DNA from: an uncultured Bacteroidales bacterium
Lineage (GTDB): Bacteria; Bacteroidota; Bacteroidia; Bacteroidales; UBA932
DNA length: 21,035 bases
Direction of reading: 5' to 3'
Assembly (NCBI GenBank): GCA_934678915.1
Contig: CAKUSF010000026.1
Span: 1-21,035 of the forward strand
Part shown: positions 15,098 through 21,035 of the stretch, in pieces
How the letters are laid out: each line of letters starts with the position of its first letter
Numbering within the stretch: position 1 is the stretch's first letter
The notes under the pieces: model-generated
Seen by the model: only the letters and a program-made list of their open reading frames with translations
Database searches by the model: none
What the model was told of the DNA's origin: nothing
Program-made: the position numbers and the translations under genes

Positions 15098-15174
15098 AAC
15101 GTCCGTGACTTCAGGCACGGGTTCCGCCCCGGCCAGCAAGCGGAAAGACATAGAGCTTTGGTCCGAGAACGGAC
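15098..15174 (+). ncRNA. Candidate structured 5' leader (three hairpins)
   Basis: The 311-base gap between the tRNA and ATG 15216 holds the tRNA promoter, a -7 box at 15067-15074 and then three hairpins in a row. (1) CCGTG (15103-15107) pairs with CACGG (15116-15120), extended by AAC (15098-15100) with GTT (15121-15123). (2) TTCCGC (15122-15127) pairs with GCGGAA (15140-15145). (3) GTCCG (15161-15165) pairs with CGGAC (15170-15174) around an AGAA tetraloop. Hairpins 1 and 2 share bases 15122-15123, so only one can use them. I recognise no known riboswitch consensus. The element could be a regulatory leader or a small RNA. The region is more GC-rich than its flanks. Confidence 0.4.
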
Positions 15175-15215
15175 AACGAAACATATCATATTAACGAAAT
15201 TTTAAGCTCAAAGAA

Positions 15216-17150
15216 ATGAAGCACTTTTCTTTACCCAAAGATGGTGGACTGATTGAGGAGAATTTGCCTAAGAGCATTCTCCATTCTCACGAGAAGATCA
15301 CCACCGAGATTTTTGATGACGCAGCCATCGGAAGCGAACGCGTGGCTGACATCATTGTAAAAGCAATCAAAGACCACGAGAAAGCCACGCTGCCGCGTTC
15401 TTTCAAACTAGGTCTTACTACCGGAAAGACCCCAGTGTCTCTCTACACAGCCCTCACAAAACAATTCAGAGAAGGCAAAGTTTCTTTTGCCAATGTTGAA
15501 GTGTTCTCAATTGACGAATATTACCCTTGCAGCAAAAATTCAGTTCAAAGCCGCAATCATAGGCTTCATGCAGAATTTCTAGACCAAGTCGATGTCAAGA
15601 AAGAGAACATACATATTCCTGACGGATCCATTCCAAAGGAGCAAGTTTCTGACTACTGTGCTGATTTTGACAAGATTGCCAGAGGTCTTGATTTGCTCGT
15701 GATTGGCGTCGGGGAAGGTGGACAGATTGGTTTCAATGAGGCTGGTTCTACTGAAAAGAGTCAGACTCGTACGGTTCCACTCTCTTATCAGTCAAGAAAA
15801 AGGCAAGCACGGAATTTCAATGGAGATGTCGCTGTAACTCCTAAGGCTGCTATCACCATGGGCATCGGAACCATGATGAGCGCACGAAGGATCATCTTGA
15901 TGGCTTGGGGTGAAGGCAAGGCCGAAATCGTGAAAAGGATTGTTGAAGGCGAAATCAATTCTTCATGCCCTGCTTCATGGCTCCAGAGTCACGACAACAT
16001 CACATTCTACACTGATGAGATGTCAGCCTCAATGCTGACAAGGCTCGTAGCTCCTTGGATGGTAGGACCTTGCCAATGGACCAACACCCTCATCCGCAAG
16101 GCTGTGGTATGGCTCTGCCAAAGGGTTCACAAGCCTATTTTGAAACTCACTCAGCAAGACTACCTTGAGAACTTCTTGGGAGAACTCATTGAGCTCTATG
16201 GGCCGTTCGACAAGATCAACATCGATGTGTTCAATGACTTCCAGCACACCATCACCGGATGGCCTGGCGGAAAGCCGAACGCTGACGACTCCACAAGACC
16301 TGTCAAATCGACTCCGTTCCCTAAAAAGGTGCTGATCTTCTCCCCTCACCCTGACGATGACGTGATTTCAATGGGCGGCACATTCATTCGTCTTGTGCAT
16401 CAGGGACATGACGTTCATGTTGCCTACGAGACTTCTGGAGATCTAGCTGTCCACGATGACGTTGTACTCCAGCACATGGATGCAGCCTATCAATTAGGAT
16501 TCGGGGACAGATTCGATGAGGTAAAGAAGATCATTGACTCCAAGAAGCCGGGAGAGCCTGAGCCTAAGGAACTTCTGGCGATAAAGGCGGCTATCCGTCG
16601 CAGCGAGGCACGCGGAGCCGACAGAAGCTTCGGTCTCAACGACAACACCAACGTGCACTTCCTCAACCTGCCGTTCTACGAGTCTGGTGGTGTAACAAAA
16701 CTTCCACGCACCCAGAAGGATCTTGACATCATCAAGGCTTTGATTGTGAAACTTCACCCGGATCAGATCTACATGGCTGGAGACCTTGCCGATCCTCACG
16801 GAACGCACAGAGTCTGCACAGAGGCCGCTCTTGAGGCCATTGAGCAGCTCAAGGAAGAAGGAAATGACTGGCTGAACGACACCACAATCTGGCTCTACAG
16901 AGGAGCTTGGATGGAATGGGAACTGTGGAGAGTCGACATGGCCGTTCCACTCAGTCCGGGCGAGCTCATTGAGAAACGTCATGCCATCTTCCGTCATCTG
17001 TCACAGAAGGACATCGTTCCGTTCCCTGGTGATGATCCAAGGGAGTTCTGGCAGAGGGCCGAGGAACGCACACAGAACACTGCTAAACTATACGATGAAC
17101 TAGGAATGGCTGAATATCAAGCCATTGAAGTGTTCCTTAGATTAAAATAA
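15216..17150 (+). CDS. NagB-like/PIG-L deacetylase fusion protein
   Basis: Two-domain protein of 644 residues. The N-terminal half (about 30-300) has the glucosamine-6-phosphate deaminase fold: GLTTGKTPVSLYTAL is the phosphate loop and VFSIDEYYP matches the NagB Asp72 region. The active-site strand reads GVGEGGQIGFNEAG, so the residues matching E. coli Asp141 and His143 are Gly168 and Gln170, while Glu148 is kept (Glu175). The C-terminal half (about 370-610) is a PIG-L/LmbE zinc deacetylase with SPHPDDD (near 376) and DPHGTHR (near 527). Fusions of this kind are known in Bacteroidetes and are usually annotated as glucosamine-6-phosphate deaminase. Here the deaminase domain may be inactive or altered, leaving N-deacetylation of an amino sugar as the more likely reaction. 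A complete nagB follows 23 bp later. Confidence 0.88.
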   Translation: MKHFSLPKDGGLIEENLPKSILHSHEKITTEIFDDAAIGSERVADIIVKAIKDHEKATLPRSFKLGLTTGKTPVSLYTALTKQFREGKVSFANVEVFSIDEYYPCSKNSVQSRNHRLHAEFLDQVDVKKENIHIPDGSIPKEQVSDYCADFDKIARGLDLLVIGVGEGGQIGFNEAGSTEKSQTRTVPLSYQSRKRQARNFNGDVAVTPKAAITMGIGTMMSARRIILMAWGEGKAEIVKRIVEGEINSSCPASWLQSHDNITFYTDEMSASMLTRLVAPWMVGPCQWTNTLIRKAVVWLCQRVHKPILKLTQQDYLENFLGELIELYGPFDKINIDVFNDFQHTITGWPGGKPNADDSTRPVKSTPFPKKVLIFSPHPDDDVISMGGTFIRLVHQGHDVHVAYETSGDLAVHDDVVLQHMDAAYQLGFGDRFDEVKKIIDSKKPGEPEPKELLAIKAAIRRSEARGADRSFGLNDNTNVHFLNLPFYESGGVTKLPRTQKDLDIIKALIVKLHPDQIYMAGDLADPHGTHRVCTEAALEAIEQLKEEGNDWLNDTTIWLYRGAWMEWELWRVDMAVPLSPGELIEKRHAIFRHLSQKDIVPFPGDDPREFWQRAEERTQNTAKLYDELGMAEYQAIEVFLRLK

Positions 17151-17173
17151 CTAATTAAAGACATAGAATAATC

Positions 17174-17968
17174 ATGAGAGTCATCATTAAAGACACAAAG
17201 AAAGAGGGCTCACTTTGGGCGGCCCACCACATTGCTGCCGCCATCAAGGCAAAGGCTGAAAGGACAGACAAGCCTTTCGTACTTGGGCTTCCTACAGGAT
17301 CAACACCATTGGACACCTATGCCGAACTGGCCAGAATGTGCGCAGCCGGAGAGGTTTCCTTCAAGAATGTCATCACATTCAACATGGATGAATATGTCGG
17401 GATTCCTGAAAATCACCCAGAGAGCTACCACAGCTTCATGCACAAGAACCTTTTTGACAAGATTGACATTCCTGCAGGCAACATCCACATCCTCAATGGC
17501 AATGCAGCTGATCTTGACAAAGAGTGTGAGGACTACGAGAAAGCAATCGTAGAGGCTGGTGGAATCGACCTATTCCTCGGAGGCGTTGGTGAAGACGGCC
17601 ATCTGGCCTTCAACGAGCCGTTCTCTTCCATCAACTCAAGGACAAGAGTTGTGACTCTGACCCAAGACACAATTGAGGTTAACTCTCGCTTCTTCGGAGG
17701 TGATGTAAACCTGGTACCTAAGCAGGCAATGTCTGTGGGTGTCGCCACTGTTTGCGGAGCCAAAGAGGTTCTCATCCTAGCTTTCGGAAGCAAGAAAGCT
17801 AGAGTTGTCAGCCAAGCCATTGAGGGCTCTGTTAGCCACTATGTAACCCTTTCCGCACTTCAGCTGCATGAGAACGGAACCGTTGTGCTTGATGAACCGG
17901 CTGCCGGTGAACTTAAGGTTAATTCCTACCGCTATTTCAAAGCTGTCGAGGCAGCTGAGAGCAAATAG
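17174..17968 (+). CDS. nagB: Glucosamine-6-phosphate deaminase
   Basis: Enzyme of 264 residues that converts glucosamine-6-phosphate to fructose-6-phosphate and ammonia, the step feeding amino sugars into glycolysis. Everything needed is present: LGLPTGSTPLDTYAEL (phosphate loop), FNMDEYVGIP (Asp72 equivalent), GGVGEDGHLAFNEP (Asp141, His143, Glu148 equivalents), SRFFGGDVNLVPKQAMSVGV and the C-terminal ELKVNSYRYFKAVE. It is 23 bp downstream of the fusion gene, with no promoter seen, so the two are probably one operon. The contrast with the degenerate site of the neighbour suggests that this gene carries the deaminase activity. A hairpin follows at 18010-18039. Confidence 0.96.
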   Translation: MRVIIKDTKKEGSLWAAHHIAAAIKAKAERTDKPFVLGLPTGSTPLDTYAELARMCAAGEVSFKNVITFNMDEYVGIPENHPESYHSFMHKNLFDKIDIPAGNIHILNGNAADLDKECEDYEKAIVEAGGIDLFLGGVGEDGHLAFNEPFSSINSRTRVVTLTQDTIEVNSRFFGGDVNLVPKQAMSVGVATVCGAKEVLILAFGSKKARVVSQAIEGSVSHYVTLSALQLHENGTVVLDEPAAGELKVNSYRYFKAVEAAESK

Positions 17969-18009
17969 CGTGTGGATGCGAACAATTTGTAAATCAAAAT
18001 AGTAAGCAT

Positions 18010-18039
18010 TATCCTCCCGCCATATTCGACGGGAGGATA
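18010..18039 (+). terminator. Hairpin terminator after nagB
   Basis: TATCCTCCCG (18010-18019) and CGGGAGGATA (18030-18039) form a perfect 10-bp stem around a ten-base loop. Only TTCATT follows, so termination may be incomplete. The esterase ATG lies 24 bases downstream and no consensus promoter is visible between, so read-through may express it. Confidence 0.65.
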
Positions 18040-18063
18040 TTCATTAAAAATCAATAAATCAAT

Positions 18064-19011
18064 ATGTTATCCTCCACGATTATTGCAGTGCTTCTGTCTA
18101 TTTTCTGTGAAATGGGAAGCAATGGGACGGAGAACGTCATGGGCTGTCGCTTCGACAAGATCAGCGAAAGCCCAACCCAGGAGCAAGGAGTAAAGGAACT
18201 GTGCGAGCACCACACAATGAAGAATCAGGGACTTGAGCGGGAATATTACCTCTACCGTCCGGAAGGTCTTAAGGCAGGGGCTCCGCTGGTGATAGTACTG
18301 CACGGCTACGGTGGCTCAGCCCTCAAGGGAAAGAAAGCGATGATGGATGTCGCTGATAAGAACGGCTTTGCGGTCTGCTATCCTCAGGGCATAAACGATC
18401 CGAAAGGCAAACCGGGCTGGAACGTCCGCTACCCTTCACAGGAAGGAATGAAGACTGATGACGTGAAGTTCCTTATCGCCCTCTCCAAAGAGCTCCAGAA
18501 GAAGTTCAGCCTCAGTGCCAAGAACACCTTCCTCACCGGAATGTCCAACGGTGGTGACATCATCTACCTGATTGCGATGCGCGCACCGAAGGCCTTCAAG
18601 GCCATGGCCTCTATCGCTGGATTACAATTCACTTGGATGGAGACTGAATATTCCTACAGACATCCGCTTCCTTTCATGGAGGTCCACGGCACGCAGGATC
18701 ACACTTCCGAATGGCTTGGCGACCCTGAAAATAAAGGAGGGTGGGGAGCCTATCTTCCGGTCCCTGCTGCCATAAGTCGAATCATAGCCGTCAATGGTTG
18801 CACCGAGGAATATGTCACCGAACTTCCTCGCTGGGATGGCCGTAATCAAGTCACCCTGTACCAGTTCAAGGCCGGCAAGCCCGCAAAAAAAGGCGGCAAG
18901 CCAACCGAAGTCTGGCTCTACAAAGTCGAAGGCGGCAACCACTCATGGTCCGACAAAGACATGGACACCTGCTCCGAAATCTGGCGCTTTTTTAGCCAAT
19001 GGCTTGACTAA
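18064..19011 (+). CDS. Secreted esterase, CE1/PHB-depolymerase (LpqC) family
   Basis: Alpha/beta-hydrolase of 315 residues with a hydrophobic N-terminal segment (SSTIIAVLLSIFC) that reads as a signal peptide; the Cys does not sit in a good lipobox. VIVLHGYGGSA is the oxyanion loop. The probable triad is Ser161 (GMSNGG), Asp212 (HGTQDHT) and His293 (GGNHSW). Relatives include feruloyl and acetyl-xylan esterases and poly(3-hydroxybutyrate) depolymerases; in gut Bacteroidales the former role, deacylation of plant polysaccharides, is likelier, but no neighbouring glycosidase supports it. The stretch just after the signal peptide (MGCRFDKISESPT) is encoded by a REP-like hairpin. The gene ends just before the promoter of the restriction endonuclease. 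Confidence 0.85.
   Translation: MLSSTIIAVLLSIFCEMGSNGTENVMGCRFDKISESPTQEQGVKELCEHHTMKNQGLEREYYLYRPEGLKAGAPLVIVLHGYGGSALKGKKAMMDVADKNGFAVCYPQGINDPKGKPGWNVRYPSQEGMKTDDVKFLIALSKELQKKFSLSAKNTFLTGMSNGGDIIYLIAMRAPKAFKAMASIAGLQFTWMETEYSYRHPLPFMEVHGTQDHTSEWLGDPENKGGWGAYLPVPAAISRIIAVNGCTEEYVTELPRWDGRNQVTLYQFKAGKPAKKGGKPTEVWLYKVEGGNHSWSDKDMDTCSEIWRFFSQWLD
18141..18173 (+). repeat. REP-like hairpin inside the esterase coding sequence
   Basis: GGGCTGTCGCT (18141-18151) pairs with AGCGAAAGCCC (18163-18173), with one G-A mismatch, around an 11-base loop. The core CGCTTCGACAAGATCAGCGA matches the last ispH unit at about 19 of 25 positions, and both have CGCT, 11 bases, AGCG. It encodes part of the linker after the signal peptide. 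Chance is possible because the element is short. Confidence 0.45.
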
Positions 19012-19014
19012 AAC

Positions 19015-19047
19015 TTTTGTATAAGTGGATCGAAAAGGCTAACTTTG
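19015..19047 (+). promoter_or_regulatory. Promoter of the restriction-modification operon; left copy of the flanking repeat
   Basis: TTTG at 19016-19019, 20 bp, then TAACTTTG at 19040-19047 form a full Bacteroidetes promoter four bases after the esterase stop. Over 33 bases it matches the purL promoter at 20841-20873 at 28 positions, including an unbroken shared CGAAAAGGCTAACTTTG. The endonuclease ATG follows 19 bases later. Confidence 0.85.
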
Positions 19048-19066
19048 GAATAAAACATAGTCGTTT

Positions 19067-19951
19067 ATGAACAGTAATCCCCTGGCCGAGGTTTTTGGGT
19101 TTCCGATATCCAACCAAAGCAAAAAAGCAGATAACTTTAGGGCCAACAAACTCTGTCCTTTCTGTAATATTGTTCCTAACTGCACAAAGGACAAGGCTCA
19201 AGATCCATTAGGAGTGTGCAGCATTTTCCATAATGGAGAAGGTGTCATTACTTGCCCTGTTCGATTTCGTGAAGATTGGACGATAATTGAGGATGCTGCA
19301 AGATTCGCGTTTCCTATTGGTTCTAAGTGGACATCTCTTTCTGAAGTCAAGTTGAACGATATTGATGGAAAATCAGCTGGAAACATCGACTATGTTATCG
19401 TGCAGTTAAACGATGATGGGGATATCATCGATTTCGCTTCCGTGGAAGTGCAAGGTGTGTATATCTCAGGTAATTTAAGAAACGCTTTCAATAAATATAT
19501 CAGCAATCCATCACCAGATTTTAAATGGGGTGGAGACAATTATCCTCTCCCTGACTATCTTTCGTCTTCAAGAAAAAGGCTTATTCCGCAAATGCTTTCT
19601 AAAGGGGGCATATTCAAGTCATGGGGAAAGAAACAATGTATCGTCATCCAAGAAGAGTTCTTTTCAACATTGCCTAAGCTTCCTACTGTAAATGAAGCCA
19701 ATGCAGACATTGCTTGGTTTCTTTACCGTCTGGAGCATGACACCCGTACAGACTCTTACCATCTCGTTTTATCAAGGGTAGTTTACACGGAATATCATTC
19801 TGCTTTGAACACGGTGATTGCGCCAAGGCCAGGAAGCATAGATGTGTTTATAAGTTCACTACAAAAGAAGCTTGAATCTAAAAATCAACCTCAAATATCA
19901 CCAGATAATCCGCGTACTATTCTCGATTCGTCTAACGGCACAAATGAATGA
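19067..19951 (+). CDS. NotI-family type II restriction endonuclease
   Basis: Product of 294 residues. It begins NPLAEVFGFP, followed by a four-cysteine cluster (Cys30, Cys33, Cys39, Cys51 in KLCPFCN, PNCTKDK and GVCSI), which matches the iron-binding Cys4 motif of NotI. The catalytic residues of a PD-(D/E)XK nuclease appear as Asp108 (GNIDYVIV) and Glu127-Val-Gln129 (VEVQG); the E-x-Q form is the one used by NotI. At 294 residues it is shorter than NotI (383). Its stop overlaps the methyltransferase start (ATGA). Codons are more A/T-rich than in flanking genes, consistent with transfer. The target sequence cannot be read from the protein; the adenine methyltransferase partner argues that it contains an A. 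Confidence 0.88.
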   Translation: MNSNPLAEVFGFPISNQSKKADNFRANKLCPFCNIVPNCTKDKAQDPLGVCSIFHNGEGVITCPVRFREDWTIIEDAARFAFPIGSKWTSLSEVKLNDIDGKSAGNIDYVIVQLNDDGDIIDFASVEVQGVYISGNLRNAFNKYISNPSPDFKWGGDNYPLPDYLSSSRKRLIPQMLSKGGIFKSWGKKQCIVIQEEFFSTLPKLPTVNEANADIAWFLYRLEHDTRTDSYHLVLSRVVYTEYHSALNTVIAPRPGSIDVFISSLQKKLESKNQPQISPDNPRTILDSSNGTNE

Positions 19952-20829
19952 ACATGCAAACTATTGTCAATTACGATTTGTTCGGGAATATTGTAAAAGA
20001 AAAGGAGAAAGTGGTGAATGTCTCATCAGTTCCTCAACGCAGTCCATTTAGGTATCCTGGTGGAAAAACATGGCTGGTACCTACGTCAAGAAAATGGTTC
20101 AGTCATTGTTCTGGCTGTAACACGTTGATCGAACCTTTCTGTGGAGGTGGAATCACAGGACTTACTGCCATATTCGAAGGATATTTCAAGAAAGTCATAT
20201 TCTCCGAAATTGATGAAGATGTCGCAGTCGTTTGGAAAACTATGCTAAGCAATGATTGTGATTGGCTTATTGCCCAAATATTGACATTCAAACCTCAATA
20301 TGAAGAGCTTCTTAAAATTCTTTCAAAAGAGGGCAAGAACGATAGAGAATTAGCTTTCTCGACTCTGCTTAGAAACAGGACCTGCCATGGAGGAATCCTT
20401 GCTAAAGGTTCCGGAATGATGAAGAACGGAGAAAACAGCAAAGGAATATTTTCTAGATGGTATCCAGAGACACTCGCCAGAAGAATAAAGGCAATTCATG
20501 AGATGTCAGCAAAAATAGAATTCCATCAGGCCGATGCTTTTTCAATAATACGTCAACATATTCATGATTCCAAGGCAGCATTTTTCATTGATCCACCATA
20601 CACTGTAGCAGGTCATCGACTTTATACTCATTTTGAGATTGATCACGAAGGTCTGTTTGACCTTGTCTCAGAGATCAAAGGGAACTACCTAATGACATAT
20701 GACTGCGTAGAAGAGGTTAAGAATTTGGCTCATAAACACTTCCTATCATATCAATCAATCCCTATGCAAACCACTCATCTTATCAAAAAAGATGAACTTC
20801 TGATCTCCAATGATTTTTCTTGGTTATGA
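19948..20829 (+). CDS. D12-class (Dam-like) adenine-N6 DNA methyltransferase
   Basis: Protein of 293 residues that should protect host DNA from the adjacent endonuclease. It has the Dam/D12 architecture. SPFRYPGGKTWLVP (about 32-45) is the N-terminal SAM-site motif, EPFCGGG (62-68) is motif I and FIDPPY with DPPY at 215-218 is catalytic motif IV. The DPPY form and D12 class indicate N6-methyladenine rather than cytosine methylation. The central target-recognition region is about residues 95-200. The ATG overlaps the endonuclease stop by four bases, so translation is coupled and nuclease comes first. No controller protein is encoded between or beside them. AT-rich codon use matches the endonuclease gene. 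Confidence 0.92.
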   Translation: MNMQTIVNYDLFGNIVKEKEKVVNVSSVPQRSPFRYPGGKTWLVPTSRKWFSHCSGCNTLIEPFCGGGITGLTAIFEGYFKKVIFSEIDEDVAVVWKTMLSNDCDWLIAQILTFKPQYEELLKILSKEGKNDRELAFSTLLRNRTCHGGILAKGSGMMKNGENSKGIFSRWYPETLARRIKAIHEMSAKIEFHQADAFSIIRQHIHDSKAAFFIDPPYTVAGHRLYTHFEIDHEGLFDLVSEIKGNYLMTYDCVEEVKNLAHKHFLSYQSIPMQTTHLIKKDELLISNDFSWL

Positions 20830-20840
20830 CCAAGAAATGA

Positions 20841-20873
20841 TTTTGTAAATGTGAGCCGAAAAGGCTAACTTTG
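20841..20873 (+). promoter_or_regulatory. Promoter of purL; right copy of the flanking repeat
   Basis: TTTG at 20842-20845 and TAACTTTG at 20866-20873 are separated by 20 bp. The region matches the promoter at 19015-19047 at 28 of 33 positions. It lies 12 bases after the methyltransferase stop and 28 bases before the purL ATG. No terminator is visible between methyltransferase and purL. Confidence 0.85.
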
Positions 20874-20901
20874 CGTTAGTCTTAAAAACAAAACTTCAAA
20901 G

Positions 20902-21035
20902 ATGTCCAATTACCGCATTTTCGTGGAGAAACACCCGGAGTTCCAGGTGGAGGCAAAAAGTCTTCTTGGGGAACTCAACGAGAACTTGCAGCTGGAGCTG
21001 AAAACGCTTCGGCTGCTTAATGTTTATGACCTTTT
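20902..21035 (+). CDS. purL: Phosphoribosylformylglycinamidine synthase (3' partial)
   Basis: Only the first 44 residues are in the window. They begin MSNYRIFVEKHPEFQVEAKS and continue with a leucine-rich segment ending LRLLNVYDL. This matches the N-terminus of the large single-chain PurL of Clostridia and some Bacteroidales (form YRIFVEKKPGF-VEA...NRYDV), which catalyses the glutamine-dependent fourth step of purine synthesis. It has its own promoter. The assignment rests on a short N-terminal match, and the gene runs off the end. Confidence 0.75.
   Translation, partial: MSNYRIFVEKHPEFQVEAKSLLGELNENLQLELKTLRLLNVYDL

Noticed and set aside
14942..15189. Minus-strand reading frames of 76-80 codons across the region upstream of the NagB-like/PIG-L gene
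   Set aside because: Two overlapping frames, no recognisable protein, and they run antisense through the hairpin region and the tRNA promoter; the RNA structure explains the sequence better.
15075..15215. Assignment of the leader to a known riboswitch such as cobalamin (GCCACT is present)
   Set aside because: The remaining conserved boxes of that class are missing or in the wrong order.
16207..16226. TTCGACAAGATCAACATCGA in the fusion gene as another REP-like core
   Set aside because: It has no inverted arm and encodes a normal part of the protein (FDKINID), so it is a chance match.
19067..20829. Interpretation of the R-M pair as a NotI isoschizomer (GCGGCCGC)
   Set aside because: The partner methyltransferase is a DPPY D12 adenine enzyme, and that target lacks adenine.
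1..21035. CRISPR array, insertion sequence, integrase or prophage genes
   Set aside because: No regularly spaced repeats, transposase, integrase or phage structural genes are visible in any frame.

Overview
The window looks like a chromosomal segment of a member of the order Bacteroidales, probably an intestinal lineage of moderate GC content; I cannot name the genus. The evidence is repeated Bacteroidetes-type promoters (TTTG, 18-22 bp, TAnnTTTG), scarce Shine-Dalgarno sequences, a TonB system with two ExbD proteins, the Bacteroidetes form of AsnRS and a sigma-54-type response regulator without a DNA-binding domain.

Layout. 1-2175: TonB-system operon (exbB cut by the window start, a four-helix membrane protein, two exbD genes) closed by a strong hairpin terminator. 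2336-5167: asnS, udk and a tonB-type energy transducer, so TonB is separated from its motor by two housekeeping genes. 5195-11086: a large membrane-anchored protein of unknown function, an acyl-CoA ligase, a deoxycytidylate deaminase and an S41 processing protease. 11043-12200, minus strand: an NtrC-like response regulator whose 3' end overlaps the protease gene. 12371-14755: cmk, ispH and efp; ispH carries an in-frame repeat insertion. 14768-15215: a bidirectional hairpin, tRNA-Leu(CAA) on the minus strand, and a leader that can fold into three hairpins. 15216-17968: a NagB-like/PIG-L fusion next to a canonical glucosamine-6-phosphate deaminase gene. 18064-19011: a secreted CE1/PHB-depolymerase-like esterase. 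19067-20829: a compact restriction-modification pair (NotI-fold endonuclease plus D12-class adenine methyltransferase). 20902-end: start of a purL-like gene.

Most of the window is core metabolism and envelope physiology: energised uptake through the outer membrane, translation (AsnRS, EF-P, tRNA-Leu), pyrimidine nucleotide supply (Udk, Cmk, dCMP deaminase), isoprenoid synthesis (IspH) and amino-sugar catabolism (NagB pair). The accessory part is the restriction-modification pair. It is visibly more AT-rich than its neighbours and is bracketed by two promoter copies that match at 28 of 33 positions; the outer copy serves purL. This suggests a cassette inserted at, or exchanged through, a promoter repeat.

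A second theme is small REP-like palindromes related to CTTCGACAGGCTCAGCGACC. One cluster lies in frame inside ispH, a hairpin of the same design lies in the esterase coding sequence, and a degenerate copy lies upstream of asnS.
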